64,000 nucleotides of DNA from Geotalea sp. SG265. Its GTDB lineage: Bacteria; Desulfobacterota; Desulfuromonadia; Geobacterales; Geobacteraceae. Positions 9,302-18,111 of this stretch are shown in pieces (the stretch's first letter is position 1; the number at the start of each line of letters is the position of its first letter). The stretch is taken from NCBI RefSeq assembly GCF_022808985.1, contig NZ_JAKZFT010000002.1, positions 186,001 through 250,000 on the forward strand, in the 5' to 3' direction. The translations under genes and the position numbers were made by a program. The notes beneath the pieces are model-generated. The model saw only the letters and a list, made by a program, of their open reading frames with translations. It did no database searches and had not been told where the DNA came from.

Positions 9302-11971
9302 TTATCCATTCTTTATTGCAGTAACCGCTTTTTCTATGATATCCAGCGACAGAGCATCATTCCACTCATGGGGCCAATTTACCTTGCTTCCTGCTAGGCG
9401 TTGTTCTAAATCGCCAACTCTCTCCGCAGCGCTGATCAAGGCCTGAGCCAAAGATTCATGATCTGGCGGTACAGCCATGATATTTTCTGATATATGGGAA
9501 AAAAACTCCTTGTTTTTGATGCCATAGGTATTAGTAACCACAAACAGCCCTGCTGAAGCCATTTCAATCGGCAACAAGCTCGGGTGAGGTGAATCCATAA
9601 GAGCAAGCCCTAGATCATGTTGGGGTAATATATCGCGATATTTTTCCAGATCAAATTTACCAATGTGTTTTATCTTGATTCCACTGGGAAGTATCTGTTC
9701 ACCGACATCTCCCCCGATTGCTATAACTTCCCATTCATCTTCCTGAAAGTGTCCCAGTTCTCCAGCTCTGTCAATGGCCAGACATCCAATGGGATAAAGG
9801 TTTCTGGAATTATATGGCTGAGGACGACCATAAAAGAGCAATTTCTTTTTACCTTTGCTGTCACGTCTCAGATCCATGCCATCAAGATCGAATTTGAGTA
9901 CAGGATTATTGAAATAAGCGCCTGCTTCATTATGCGGTGAAATTCGTGACTCAATGAAAAAGTCTTGTAATAATTGAGTAGAAAAAACTGGGTAGAAATC
10001 AAATTTGTAACTCATTTCCGCCAAAACACGGTAGGCGCCGTGTTCGTAAAAAATAGGTTCGTAATCTTGTTCCAAATAGATAAATTTACGATAACGAGTG
10101 TGCAAAGCAGCCTCATGTGCAATATGTGCTGTCCACCATGAGGTAGCGACGAAAATGTCATCATCAGAAATAGAAAGAATCTGCTCGGAATCGTAACAGG
10201 CAACAAATTCGACCTTTGATAAAAACTGGTTAAGGCTTTGGTCGTGAGTTTTTATCTTATCCAGGTTTGCACTACATATCTTGTCCTGGTCGGTGATGAC
10301 GATGCGCACAGAATATCCTGCTTCAGCAAATTTTTTTGCAAAATTAAACATACCTATATAACCGCCAAAAAAATTCGCAGGATCCAGGCTTGGCAGCAAA
10401 ACGTTGATTTGCTGCAGTTTATCGACTACTGCAAATCGTCTATCCGAAAATTTTCTTTTGAACTCCAGTACCCATGGGTCAATATTATTCACTGCACTCA
10501 AAAAGTTTTGCTGTTTGGCAAGCCATCGAGATAAAAGTGGCCGCAAAAATGGAAGACAACATGCGTAAATTTTATTGACAATATTTGCAATCAGTAACGA
10601 CAGCTCATTGTTGTTAGCAGATTTTCTTTGTGTATTTACCTTGTGCCGCATCTTGATCAAGCCCCAAAAGGTCCTGGATCTCATTAACAATGGCTCCAGA
10701 GGGTTATTGGGCACCCGCAAGCGAGCAGTATTAATGATGGTCGTCATGAACTTTCCCTCCCGGTACGGGAAGAAATAGAAATTGTGAGACCATCTGATCG
10801 TGTATGAAAAAAGAGCTCGGGCTTTCTTCGTAAGCGGCAATGGCTTGATATTGGCCATGTAATTGTCATTAAAGAAATGTTTATCGAAGAAATCGGACAA
10901 TGATATGTTAGGGAAATCATAATGACCAATTATGTTGGAATCAGATTGCATGTAATCGTAAAGAGGCAAGTCCACATAAGCAATACCGCCATTCATCAAG
11001 GCAAGTACTGCTATCCATTGGTCGTGATATACAGCACCATACCGGGGGGGGAAAGGCAGAATATTTTCTAACAAAGAAGCCCTAAACACAGAGGCAGCGC
11101 CAGTAACTGTATTAGCGATTGCCAGCAAATCAATATCTTCACACCCGTAATAGTTGGTTCTGTTTTTCCAATAAGTGTCAGAGATTATTGTGCCGTTTTC
11201 ACCAACTATTTTCATGTCACAATAGGCAAGTTGAATTTTACCATTAATTTTGTCAATGCATTTAGACAGCTTATTCGGATACCAGTAGTCATCTTGGTCA
11301 GCAAGAGCAACATATTTAGCATTATTAGGCACTGCTTCCAGGCAGCGTTCAAAATTATTATAAAAACCTACATTTTTAGAATGTTCTATAAAAATAAAAC
11401 GCGGGTCTTGAGAAAGCAGCCTTCGCATTTCTAATTTAATATCTTCTTTAGAATTATCATCACATACTATGCATATCCAGTTTTGGTAATCTTGCGCAAT
11501 AATGCTTTCCACTTGTCTCTGAAATAGTGATTGCTTCGGGTTATAGCTTGCCATGCAAATAACTAATAAGCGGTCTGCACTAACGGAATCGGGCAATTTT
11601 ATTTCAAGATTTTTTTCTTTCCATGGGCTTAATTCGATTGTTCCCAGATGATGAGTAAAGTTTTCACCATTTTTAAAAGTTGCTTGCAGAACAACATCCT
11701 TTATTTCATTCCTAGACACAGGATCTAGTATGACTGGAACAGAGAAGCCTGAAAATGCTGAATAACACTCTGAGTCCTGATAATAATGCTTCGTGATTAC
11801 GTCTGATCTGAAAATTTCAATATTATCTGCCTCAAATCTCTTATTCTCGACAAGAACAAATAAATTTTTAATCCTGGCTTTCCCATAAATCCAGCCTTCG
11901 ATAAGATATCTGTTCCTGTTTTTGAGCCGGACCTGCGTTGGCAATCTTGTTTCAATATCTAACTTGATCAT
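9302..11971 (-). CDS. Two-domain glycosyltransferase: N-terminal module + GT2 + WsaF-like GT4
   Basis: An 889-residue protein with three parts. Residues 1-125 form an uncharacterised beta-rich module (RYLIEGWIYGKARIKNLFVLVE) resembling modules found before some capsule glycosyltransferases. Residues about 130-400 are GT2: VICMASYNPKQSL, CDDNSKED, ALADQDDYWYPNK and YHDQWIAVLALMNGGIAYVDLPLYDY. Residues about 525-889 are a retaining GT-B domain similar to the rhamnosyltransferase WsaF: INVLLPSLDPANFFGGYIG, FIYLEQDYEP, KKLLFYGRPQPYNSRNL and HPSLLPIEMASAGLFVVTNTYG. It may add two successive residues in a repeat. The gene is A+T-rich compared with the genes left of 9 kb. Confidence 0.88.
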   Translation of the reverse strand: MIKLDIETRLPTQVRLKNRNRYLIEGWIYGKARIKNLFVLVENKRFEADNIEIFRSDVITKHYYQDSECYSAFSGFSVPVILDPVSRNEIKDVVLQATFKNGENFTHHLGTIELSPWKEKNLEIKLPDSVSADRLLVICMASYNPKQSLFQRQVESIIAQDYQNWICIVCDDNSKEDIKLEMRRLLSQDPRFIFIEHSKNVGFYNNFERCLEAVPNNAKYVALADQDDYWYPNKLSKCIDKINGKIQLAYCDMKIVGENGTIISDTYWKNRTNYYGCEDIDLLAIANTVTGAASVFRASLLENILPFPPRYGAVYHDQWIAVLALMNGGIAYVDLPLYDYMQSDSNIIGHYDFPNISLSDFFDKHFFNDNYMANIKPLPLTKKARALFSYTIRWSHNFYFFPYREGKFMTTIINTARLRVPNNPLEPLLMRSRTFWGLIKMRHKVNTQRKSANNNELSLLIANIVNKIYACCLPFLRPLLSRWLAKQQNFLSAVNNIDPWVLEFKRKFSDRRFAVVDKLQQINVLLPSLDPANFFGGYIGMFNFAKKFAEAGYSVRIVITDQDKICSANLDKIKTHDQSLNQFLSKVEFVACYDSEQILSISDDDIFVATSWWTAHIAHEAALHTRYRKFIYLEQDYEPIFYEHGAYRVLAEMSYKFDFYPVFSTQLLQDFFIESRISPHNEAGAYFNNPVLKFDLDGMDLRRDSKGKKKLLFYGRPQPYNSRNLYPIGCLAIDRAGELGHFQEDEWEVIAIGGDVGEQILPSGIKIKHIGKFDLEKYRDILPQHDLGLALMDSPHPSLLPIEMASAGLFVVTNTYGIKNKEFFSHISENIMAVPPDHESLAQALISAAERVGDLEQRLAGSKVNWPHEWNDALSLDIIEKAVTAIKNG

Positions 11972-11990
11972 CTTTGAAAGTTTTTTCCCT

Positions 11991-12959
11991 TTACCTATTT
12001 GACCTAAATTGAAGTAACGATTTAAAAAGAGACATTACAAATCTAAATGGTGCTGTTACTTTCCAGCTCAGGGAAGTTTTTATGGCATTGATTAAAGTTT
12101 GCTTCTGGTCCAGCATCAAATATGTTGCGGCCAGCTGCTGGTTTAATTCGTTCAGTAATTTGTCCTGCTCTGCCAACTTTTTGCCCTGCTCTACCAGCTT
12201 CCAGTTCCGCTCTGCCAGCTGTCGGTCGCACTCCATCAATTGTTGCTGCAGGCCTGACAGACTTTCTTTTATATGGATGTACTCTTCGGGAAAGTTTGCC
12301 TTTAAAATAGAAGCCTTCTCTCTCATAAAATCAGGATCGTTCATTTGAGAAGAGACCCCATGTGTTCCGTATTTAGCAACTATACGATCGATATATTTTA
12401 TTCTGATCTCATCAGAAGAAAAACATTTTATGTTAAAAAGATAATCGGCCCAGGTCCTGTAGTTTAAATCAAAGTTGCCTACTTTATTGAACAAAGCTTT
12501 TGTGTAAAATATTGCCTGATGACATATATTTTTGTCCATTAATTTGAGCAAAGAAAACTTTCCATCATATATTGTGCCAGTATCACCCCAAAGAACATTT
12601 CCATAAACTATTTCAAAAGGACCGATATATGGAGTATCAAAAATGCCTGCCAACACTGTTTCATCAAAAAGAACATCATCGGCACCCAAAAAATAGATCC
12701 ATTCTCCGGCAGCGATATCAATACTTTTATTCATGGCATCATAGATGCCATTATCTTTCTCGGAAATGAATTTTATGTGCGGATATTCTGCTGAGTACTT
12801 CTTTACGATATCCAACGTTCCATCTGAAGACAGACCATCAACTATCAGATGCTCTTTATGAGGGTATGTCTGATTGGCTACACTCAGAATGCAGGCTTCA
12901 ATGTCTTTTGCAGCATTGTATGTGGGAGTGACAATGGTTATTGCCTGATTATTTTCCAC
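11991..12959 (-). CDS. Glycosyltransferase family 2 with C-terminal coiled coil
   Basis: The GT2 domain occupies residues 1-215: ITIVTPTYNAAKDIEACI, VDGLSSDGTLDI, YFLGADDVLFDETV (DD metal site) and HQAIFYTKALFNKVGNFD. Residues about 235-290 are an imperfect seven-residue repeat rich in Leu, Gln, Glu and Lys (QLMECDRQLAERNWKL, then VEQGKKLAEQDKLL). This predicts a long coiled coil, which in polysaccharide enzymes can set chain length or assemble enzyme complexes. The end (SLSWKVTAPFRFVMSLFKSLL) is an amphipathic, membrane-seeking tail that recurs in GT2 proteins of exported O-antigen systems. The start is GTG with GGAGTTG upstream. Confidence 0.88.
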   Translation of the reverse strand: MENNQAITIVTPTYNAAKDIEACILSVANQTYPHKEHLIVDGLSSDGTLDIVKKYSAEYPHIKFISEKDNGIYDAMNKSIDIAAGEWIYFLGADDVLFDETVLAGIFDTPYIGPFEIVYGNVLWGDTGTIYDGKFSLLKLMDKNICHQAIFYTKALFNKVGNFDLNYRTWADYLFNIKCFSSDEIRIKYIDRIVAKYGTHGVSSQMNDPDFMREKASILKANFPEEYIHIKESLSGLQQQLMECDRQLAERNWKLVEQGKKLAEQDKLLNELNQQLAATYLMLDQKQTLINAIKTSLSWKVTAPFRFVMSLFKSLLQFRSNR

Positions 12960-13015
12960 TTTGCAGCAACTCCGTCTATTCGGTTTCTTATCCTCACTGG
13001 CAACTTTTATCTCAG

Positions 13016-14170
13016 TTAAATCGAGCTTATGATTTCCGCCATTCGCTTATGCAAATATACTGTGTCCGGCTTAGGTAAAGCATTGGGCATTGGGTCATCG
13101 CGTGCAGCAGCCTTAAGCTGCTCATGCAACCCCTCAAATGTAGGAAACTCAAACACACCCGGCAGATTGTAATGTGATCTCGCAGCATGTGAATTGATTA
13201 TCACCGGAATACCAGCAATAAGTAACTCTGGAATTTTTGTTAAAGCGCCGGAACCATTCTCTTGGTAGATAATGCAACCTTTTGTTTCGGCCAAAATTTC
13301 ATCCAGTTCATTGTCAGATAGCTGGCCGCGAATTTGGACACGTGAATCGGTAACATAATTTAACAACATATTCGTGCCGTAGCCCGTCACTATCAACTGG
13401 TCATTGTGTAGTCCCATATTGTTATTTTGAGTTGATGCCCAAAGTAGCCTTTTCATGCCATCCAACGTCGGGAGATTACCAACACTACCAAATAAAAGGA
13501 AATTTGACTTTTTTGCCTTTTGCCTTTTTTCCCTTACTTTCTGAAATCGCCTGACAGTATCACTGACTGGGTAGTATGGGTAGAAAACAGGATCCAGCCC
13601 AAAATTCTTTAGAAGGAACGTTTCCTCTCTTGAAATAGTAACTACCAATCTACACATCGAGAGAAGATTAAGTTCATAATTGAACATGTATTTTTGATAT
13701 TTGTATTCGACCTGCTCGCGGCTTAAGCTTTCCAGATTGTGGCAAAATGCAACTAAAGGTATGTTCCTTGATTTAGCATAATAGACAACTGGAGCTAAAA
13801 AAATTGGATCGTCAACGAGAAGTATGCTTGGCTTAAGTTTTTCTATAACCTTAATAAATGATCTAGATTGAGAATGAAAATAAAGAACATTATCTCTGTA
13901 TCTGTCGCTCCACTTATTGTATTTATAGTAAGTGACATGTTGTTTGAAGGCACTCCTAATTACTTTCTGCAACAGGCTTGTTCCATTAGACATTAAAACA
14001 TTGCTACAAGATGGAAGAGCGTAAGAATTGTCGTGCATGCTGATGAATGTAAAAACAAGAGGCGAAAGCATCTGACAAATTTGAGCTGTTCTTCTATCTC
14101 CTCCATTTCCACCCGGGTCATTGTAAAATCTGCTAAAGTAAATAATGTTTTTTTTTAACAACTTGCTCAT
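13016..14170 (-). CDS. Glycosyltransferase family 4-like (GT-B fold)
   Basis: About 384 residues. The N-terminus NIIYFSRFYNDPGGNGGDRRTAQICQ is a glycine loop of the GT4 type, and the middle carries PSILLVDDPIFLAPVVYYA. The C-terminal half has FLLFGSVGNLPTLDGMKRLLW and GCIIYQENGSGALTKIPELLIAGIPVII, in which the donor-binding region is recognisable but diverged. ATG 14170 is taken as start; an in-frame TTG at 14191 is possible. It is A+T-rich. About 75 bases without clear signals separate it from the next gene upstream. Confidence 0.8.
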   Translation of the reverse strand: MSKLLKKNIIYFSRFYNDPGGNGGDRRTAQICQMLSPLVFTFISMHDNSYALPSCSNVLMSNGTSLLQKVIRSAFKQHVTYYKYNKWSDRYRDNVLYFHSQSRSFIKVIEKLKPSILLVDDPIFLAPVVYYAKSRNIPLVAFCHNLESLSREQVEYKYQKYMFNYELNLLSMCRLVVTISREETFLLKNFGLDPVFYPYYPVSDTVRRFQKVREKRQKAKKSNFLLFGSVGNLPTLDGMKRLLWASTQNNNMGLHNDQLIVTGYGTNMLLNYVTDSRVQIRGQLSDNELDEILAETKGCIIYQENGSGALTKIPELLIAGIPVIINSHAARSHYNLPGVFEFPTFEGLHEQLKAAARDDPMPNALPKPDTVYLHKRMAEIISSI

Positions 14171-14264
14171 CCTTTTGATCAGGTATTCCAAGATAATATT
14201 CTATGCTAGTTATATTCCGGAATAATACAGGAAGGTTAGCACTTTTGTAGGCAATTATAACTTG

Positions 14265-15317
14265 TTAAAAAAGCAAACGCTTACTCAACGAGCGTAGTGG
14301 CCTTGTAATCTGCCAAGCTAAGGATTTTCTTTGAGTGCTGATACAGGGCATTGCTCCAGGCAAATCACTTTTTAATTTGTTTGAAAGCAACGAACCCTGT
14401 GAAAAAATCACCTCTAAAATTCGGATTTGAAGAATAGAAGGCTCTGCGTTAGCTAGCAAGAGTTGGTGAATATAGCCTTTCGCCCAACGACATCGACACC
14501 GTTCTGTGAAATTGTTGTTTGGAGCTTTTGAAATTATCCCAACACAGTGCTTGGCTTTAGTTAACGTGCTTTCTCCTTTTCGGACATCAAAAACTGCATC
14601 GGATCGTCCTTGCCAATAGTGCCGATGGTAAAACCACTGTTTTTTGAGTCTCTCAGGCACAACTTTATGGTAAATCACAGCGTTAGGAGCAAAGCGTATG
14701 CGCTTACCACTAGATTCAATTCTTGCATAAAGTTCCAGTTCCTCATTTGAAAGAAGTCGATCCCCTATCCTTCCTAGGTCTGTTGCAAATTTACCAACCT
14801 CCGCAAAGATATCTTTGCGGAACGCCATGTTAGCGCCCCATGGATAGTGCGGCCATTTGAATTCTCCTATTTCATGTGCTGAAGGGAATTCGCTTATCGT
14901 TAGAGGTTCGAGCAGTTCGTCAGGTAGCCAGTCTGGTCGTGGTGCCAACCAAACCGGCCGTAGGGGACCACCAGCCCCCATCACATCAAGATTATCAAAG
15001 ACTTTCATCATATTATACAACCACTCTTTGCCTGCCAATACATCATCATCAGTAAAAATGACTATCTCGCCTCTAGCTGCATCTATGCCAGTATTCCGGG
15101 CGAAGGACAAGCCTTGGCGTGGTTCTAACACGTATTTCACATTCGCGTTCGATTCGATAAATTGGTCAACCACCTGCTTAGTGCAATCTGTGGAATTATT
15201 ATCAACCACGACAATTTCGAATTCATTCTCAGTGAAATCCTGAACTAAAATTGACAGAATGGATTGTTTCAAAAATTCTGATCTGTTATATGTGCAAATA
15301 ATTACAGATGCTCTCAT
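14265..15317 (-). CDS. Glycosyltransferase family 2
   Basis: A protein of 350 residues. ASVIICTYNRSEFLKQSI, VVDNNSTDCTKQV and IVIFTDDDVLAGKEWL (DDD metal site) define GT2. LSNEELELYARIESSGKRIRFAPNAVIYHKVVPERL is the acceptor-side helix seen in hyaluronan-synthase-like and O-antigen GT2 enzymes. It ends in a basic, hydrophobic stretch (SLAWQITRPLRSLSKRLL). I place the start at ATG 15317, where it overlaps the upstream TGA as ATGA. Confidence 0.9.
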   Translation of the reverse strand: MRASVIICTYNRSEFLKQSILSILVQDFTENEFEIVVVDNNSTDCTKQVVDQFIESNANVKYVLEPRQGLSFARNTGIDAARGEIVIFTDDDVLAGKEWLYNMMKVFDNLDVMGAGGPLRPVWLAPRPDWLPDELLEPLTISEFPSAHEIGEFKWPHYPWGANMAFRKDIFAEVGKFATDLGRIGDRLLSNEELELYARIESSGKRIRFAPNAVIYHKVVPERLKKQWFYHRHYWQGRSDAVFDVRKGESTLTKAKHCVGIISKAPNNNFTERCRCRWAKGYIHQLLLANAEPSILQIRILEVIFSQGSLLSNKLKSDLPGAMPCISTQRKSLAWQITRPLRSLSKRLLF

Positions 15318-16282
15318 ATCAATTTCGTGCACATGCTTTTAATGCGACACAACAAACTGGTCTCGTTAATAGGAGGAATGCGGTTATAACCTTTGATTGT
15401 TGTAGTGGAGGAAATTTTAACTCTTTTTAGGAGTGGTGGTGATTGTTTCATGATTGCTTCGGCTATAAAAGGGAAAATTTGATGTTTGTTAAGAACAAGA
15501 TCGCGTGCATGTGCTATTGCATCAATTCTTTTTTCCCAAAGATTTGAGCTGATCGCCGATTGAATTTGCTCAATTGCTGAAGAAGGATCTGCAATATCAA
15601 TGATGATCATAGCTTCTTTTGGAAAATACTCTTCGATCCGAGTACAACCGAAATAAATTGGCATGGTCCAAGCGAGAAAACAATCGGCAATTTTTTCGCT
15701 CCAATAGTAAGCATTCTGAAAGTTTTCTATTGCTAAAGAGTATTTGTACGGTGCAAGGCCAGCCCATTTATCATCTATCCACTTGAACCCCCTTCCGTAA
15801 AGGTCAAAGTTAAGATGCTCTTGTATCTGGTTTAAAAAAGCCATTCGGCTCCGATGCCCCTCCCAGTAGGTATAGTTGCTTGTAATCCAAGAGAGGGCAC
15901 GGTCCTTCGTAGGCACATTAAATTTTACAAGGAAATCAAAATCTTTATCGACATGCCATGGTAGGACAGGTTGACTGTGAATATAACGTCTGCCACGAAG
16001 GTCAATGTCTTGAGTAAAGATCTGACTATATTCATTAACTCCTGCATGCATTGGCTTCCATACTTCATTTGGAGGTTCCTGCATAATGGCCCAAATGTTA
16101 CCAGAAGGACATTTTACTGTTACGGTTGAATCTTTAGGTGGACAATTGAGTATGACAAGGTAATCACATTTCGCTACTGGCGCCAGGGTGAAGTCGATAG
16201 ATCCCCAACGGCCAGTGTGCCCCGGCGTTTGACGATATAAGTCAGGAGATTCCCAATCTTTGACTATTCGCACGAGTGTCAT
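15314..16282 (-). CDS. GT10 (alpha-1,3-fucosyltransferase)-like glycosyltransferase
   Basis: A 322-residue protein. The C-terminal half carries the GT10 signature YKYSLAIENFQNAYYWSEKIADCFLAW followed closely by MPIYFGC; the family pattern is YKF-LAFENS...YVTEKL...A-VPV--G. The preceding LSWITSNYTYWEGHRSRM corresponds to the family's CSNC...R segment, and FDLYGRG is also conserved. GT10 enzymes transfer fucose, or another 6-deoxy sugar, from GDP donors onto surface glycans. The true acceptor is unknown. It sits immediately downstream of the sulfotransferase gene. Confidence 0.82.
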   Translation of the reverse strand: MTLVRIVKDWESPDLYRQTPGHTGRWGSIDFTLAPVAKCDYLVILNCPPKDSTVTVKCPSGNIWAIMQEPPNEVWKPMHAGVNEYSQIFTQDIDLRGRRYIHSQPVLPWHVDKDFDFLVKFNVPTKDRALSWITSNYTYWEGHRSRMAFLNQIQEHLNFDLYGRGFKWIDDKWAGLAPYKYSLAIENFQNAYYWSEKIADCFLAWTMPIYFGCTRIEEYFPKEAMIIIDIADPSSAIEQIQSAISSNLWEKRIDAIAHARDLVLNKHQIFPFIAEAIMKQSPPLLKRVKISSTTTIKGYNRIPPINETSLLCRIKSMCTKLI

Positions 16283-16294
16283 TGGTTTGTCTGC

Positions 16295-17017
16295 TTATGG
16301 AAAGTACTTCGTCAGGTAGTCTCTTTTTTGGAGCACGCAGTCCCAGACCAAGCTACCATAATTATTTTTAAAGTCTTGGCGGTTGGTTTCATATGTCGAT
16401 GTTATTTGCACAACCTGTTTATCATGGAGAGTCTTCCGCTTGACTTCAGTCTTTGTAATTCTATTGGCAATTGAACTAAGCCTGTCCTTGTCCAAACTGG
16501 CACCAAAGTGATCGGTGATTTTTGTAAATTCTCCTGCCATATTATGTTTCAACCCATGGTACGTCACAACTGTTTTGGATTTTGTAAATCGTTCTCGGTA
16601 TAGCCATTTATCCAAGTGGCGACCATAAAGATCAGACCAATGAATGATTCGAGATTGATCATCTGTTGGTTCACTATAATAACTGAGTTGAGAAAACACT
16701 GTATCTATAGGATCACGGTACAAGTAAATAACATTTGACCGCTCAATATCCAAATCAATGTCATGAGTATGAAGTGTGAGATAACTTGTGACATTTGAAT
16801 AGTAAAAAACTCTGATCAAAGAAGGACGCCTAAAATATTTTTCCATTAACATTCGAAGCCAATGACTTCCTGTGCGAGGAAAGCTAACAAGAAAAGTATT
16901 GTCTTGATTATTGACAAACTCTTCTATAACCTGTTTATCGGTAATGGCAAGAGACCCTTCAATTGATTCTGCTTGCTCAGAAGTCAAGCTTAACAGTATC
17001 TTAGCAATATTAATCAT
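16295..17017 (-). CDS. PAPS-dependent sulfotransferase
   Basis: The protein has 240 residues. FLVSFPRTGSHWLRMLMEK matches the 5'-phosphosulfate-binding loop (PxxGSxxL), and IYLYRDPIDTVFSQLSYY matches the 3'-phosphate-binding motif (RxPxD-x3-S). The C-terminus has the W-rich WSDLYGRHLDKWLY helix typical of Sulfotransfer_1. It would move sulfate from PAPS to a sugar hydroxyl of the polysaccharide. The donor is very likely made by cysD, cysN and cysC at 22.6-26.4 kb in the same cluster. The ATG at 17017 has AGGGATCG upstream. Confidence 0.88.
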   Translation of the reverse strand: MINIAKILLSLTSEQAESIEGSLAITDKQVIEEFVNNQDNTFLVSFPRTGSHWLRMLMEKYFRRPSLIRVFYYSNVTSYLTLHTHDIDLDIERSNVIYLYRDPIDTVFSQLSYYSEPTDDQSRIIHWSDLYGRHLDKWLYRERFTKSKTVVTYHGLKHNMAGEFTKITDHFGASLDKDRLSSIANRITKTEVKRKTLHDKQVVQITSTYETNRQDFKNNYGSLVWDCVLQKRDYLTKYFP

Positions 17018-17035
17018 TACGATCCCTAATTATCA

Positions 17036-18034
17036 TCAAAAATCAGTTGTCACTGCAAGTCCGTGGATACAGTGTCTAACGTCACTATCTATATGACATA
17101 TCTGGCCTATTTTATTTGTTGAAATATCCACTTCAAAAATGGCAGCTGGGGATGTGCCAACGAGATAAATAGAGTCTTTTACAGGTGCTAGACCTCTTTG
17201 CCAACCAGAGCTGGCAAACTGTTCCGATTCTGACTGATCAAAGATGCCTGTACCAATCTCCGTCAACAATCTATATTGCCTCAGGTCATAGATATTAATT
17301 GATTGCTTTTGAGTGTTATTAACAACAGCAATCCCTTCTGAGGTGATTATAAGGTTGTGAGGTGAGTGGAGTTCATTATCGACAATAATTATTTCTTCCG
17401 GCAAAGGCCTAATTTTAATTATAGCGTTCTTTCTATTACATAAGACATACACCGACCCTTCTTGTGCAAAGACAGAGTTGATATGCAAACGTTCATCTTT
17501 ACAGTATTCGTCATATTGCTTCTCGAACGTGGCTTCTGGGAAACTCATGGACAGATTTAGTTCACGGCCTGAAAAACCGAAATATTTTTGAAGGAGGAGG
17601 CTCTCACTTCCCCACCACGTGTCGATGATTGCACCGTTGAAATCAAGCTTCATAACTAAATCGTGTACAGTTGACGTTACCCAGATACCATCATGATCAA
17701 TGAACAGCTCATGTAGTCCTGCTAAGTAGGGGTGGGAAATCTCTCCAATCTGATCCAAATTCTGGTTGTATACCAGTATTGATGTTGCCGTAGCCACAAA
17801 CAATTTTGTTTTGGTGGCCACAATGCCTCTACCACCTCTGTTCCCCCCACGAGAGTTCCAATACGGATTAGTTGTATCCATAGGAATTGGTATTTGACGA
17901 ATGACACAGTTTCTGGCCCAGTCAATTTCCAAAAGGAAACCCGTCATCTCAGGGTTGGCTTCACCCCTTTTGACTGTAGTCGCAAAAACTCTGAAAGAAG
18001 AACTTGGTTTTGAATTATTAAGTTTATTTCCCAT
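17036..18034 (-). CDS. Six-bladed beta-propeller-like protein, possibly TIGR03032/DUF4915 type
   Basis: The 332 residues have no signal peptide. The sequence is a series of propeller-like blades: GGRGIVATKTKLFVATATSILVYN, GLHELFIDHDGIWVTSTVHDLVMKLD, LHINSVFAQEGSVYVLCNRKNAIIKI, SPHNLIITSEGIAVVN and RGLAPVKDSIYLVGTSPAAIFEVD. Each has a His or Gly-rich turn at the start of the outer strand. It resembles a family of unknown function often found near sulfotransferases and glycosyltransferases; I give that name from memory and only tentatively. It lies between wzt and the sulfotransferase, so a role in modifying the glycan is possible. No catalytic residue can be assigned. Confidence 0.65.
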   Translation of the reverse strand: MGNKLNNSKPSSSFRVFATTVKRGEANPEMTGFLLEIDWARNCVIRQIPIPMDTTNPYWNSRGGNRGGRGIVATKTKLFVATATSILVYNQNLDQIGEISHPYLAGLHELFIDHDGIWVTSTVHDLVMKLDFNGAIIDTWWGSESLLLQKYFGFSGRELNLSMSFPEATFEKQYDEYCKDERLHINSVFAQEGSVYVLCNRKNAIIKIRPLPEEIIIVDNELHSPHNLIITSEGIAVVNNTQKQSINIYDLRQYRLLTEIGTGIFDQSESEQFASSGWQRGLAPVKDSIYLVGTSPAAIFEVDISTNKIGQICHIDSDVRHCIHGLAVTTDF

Positions 18035-18111
18035 AATGGTATTCAGCCTTTATATATTGACTTTACGGTATTATATAAATAACAGTTCATGCTGATTTAA
18101 TAAAATTGTGA

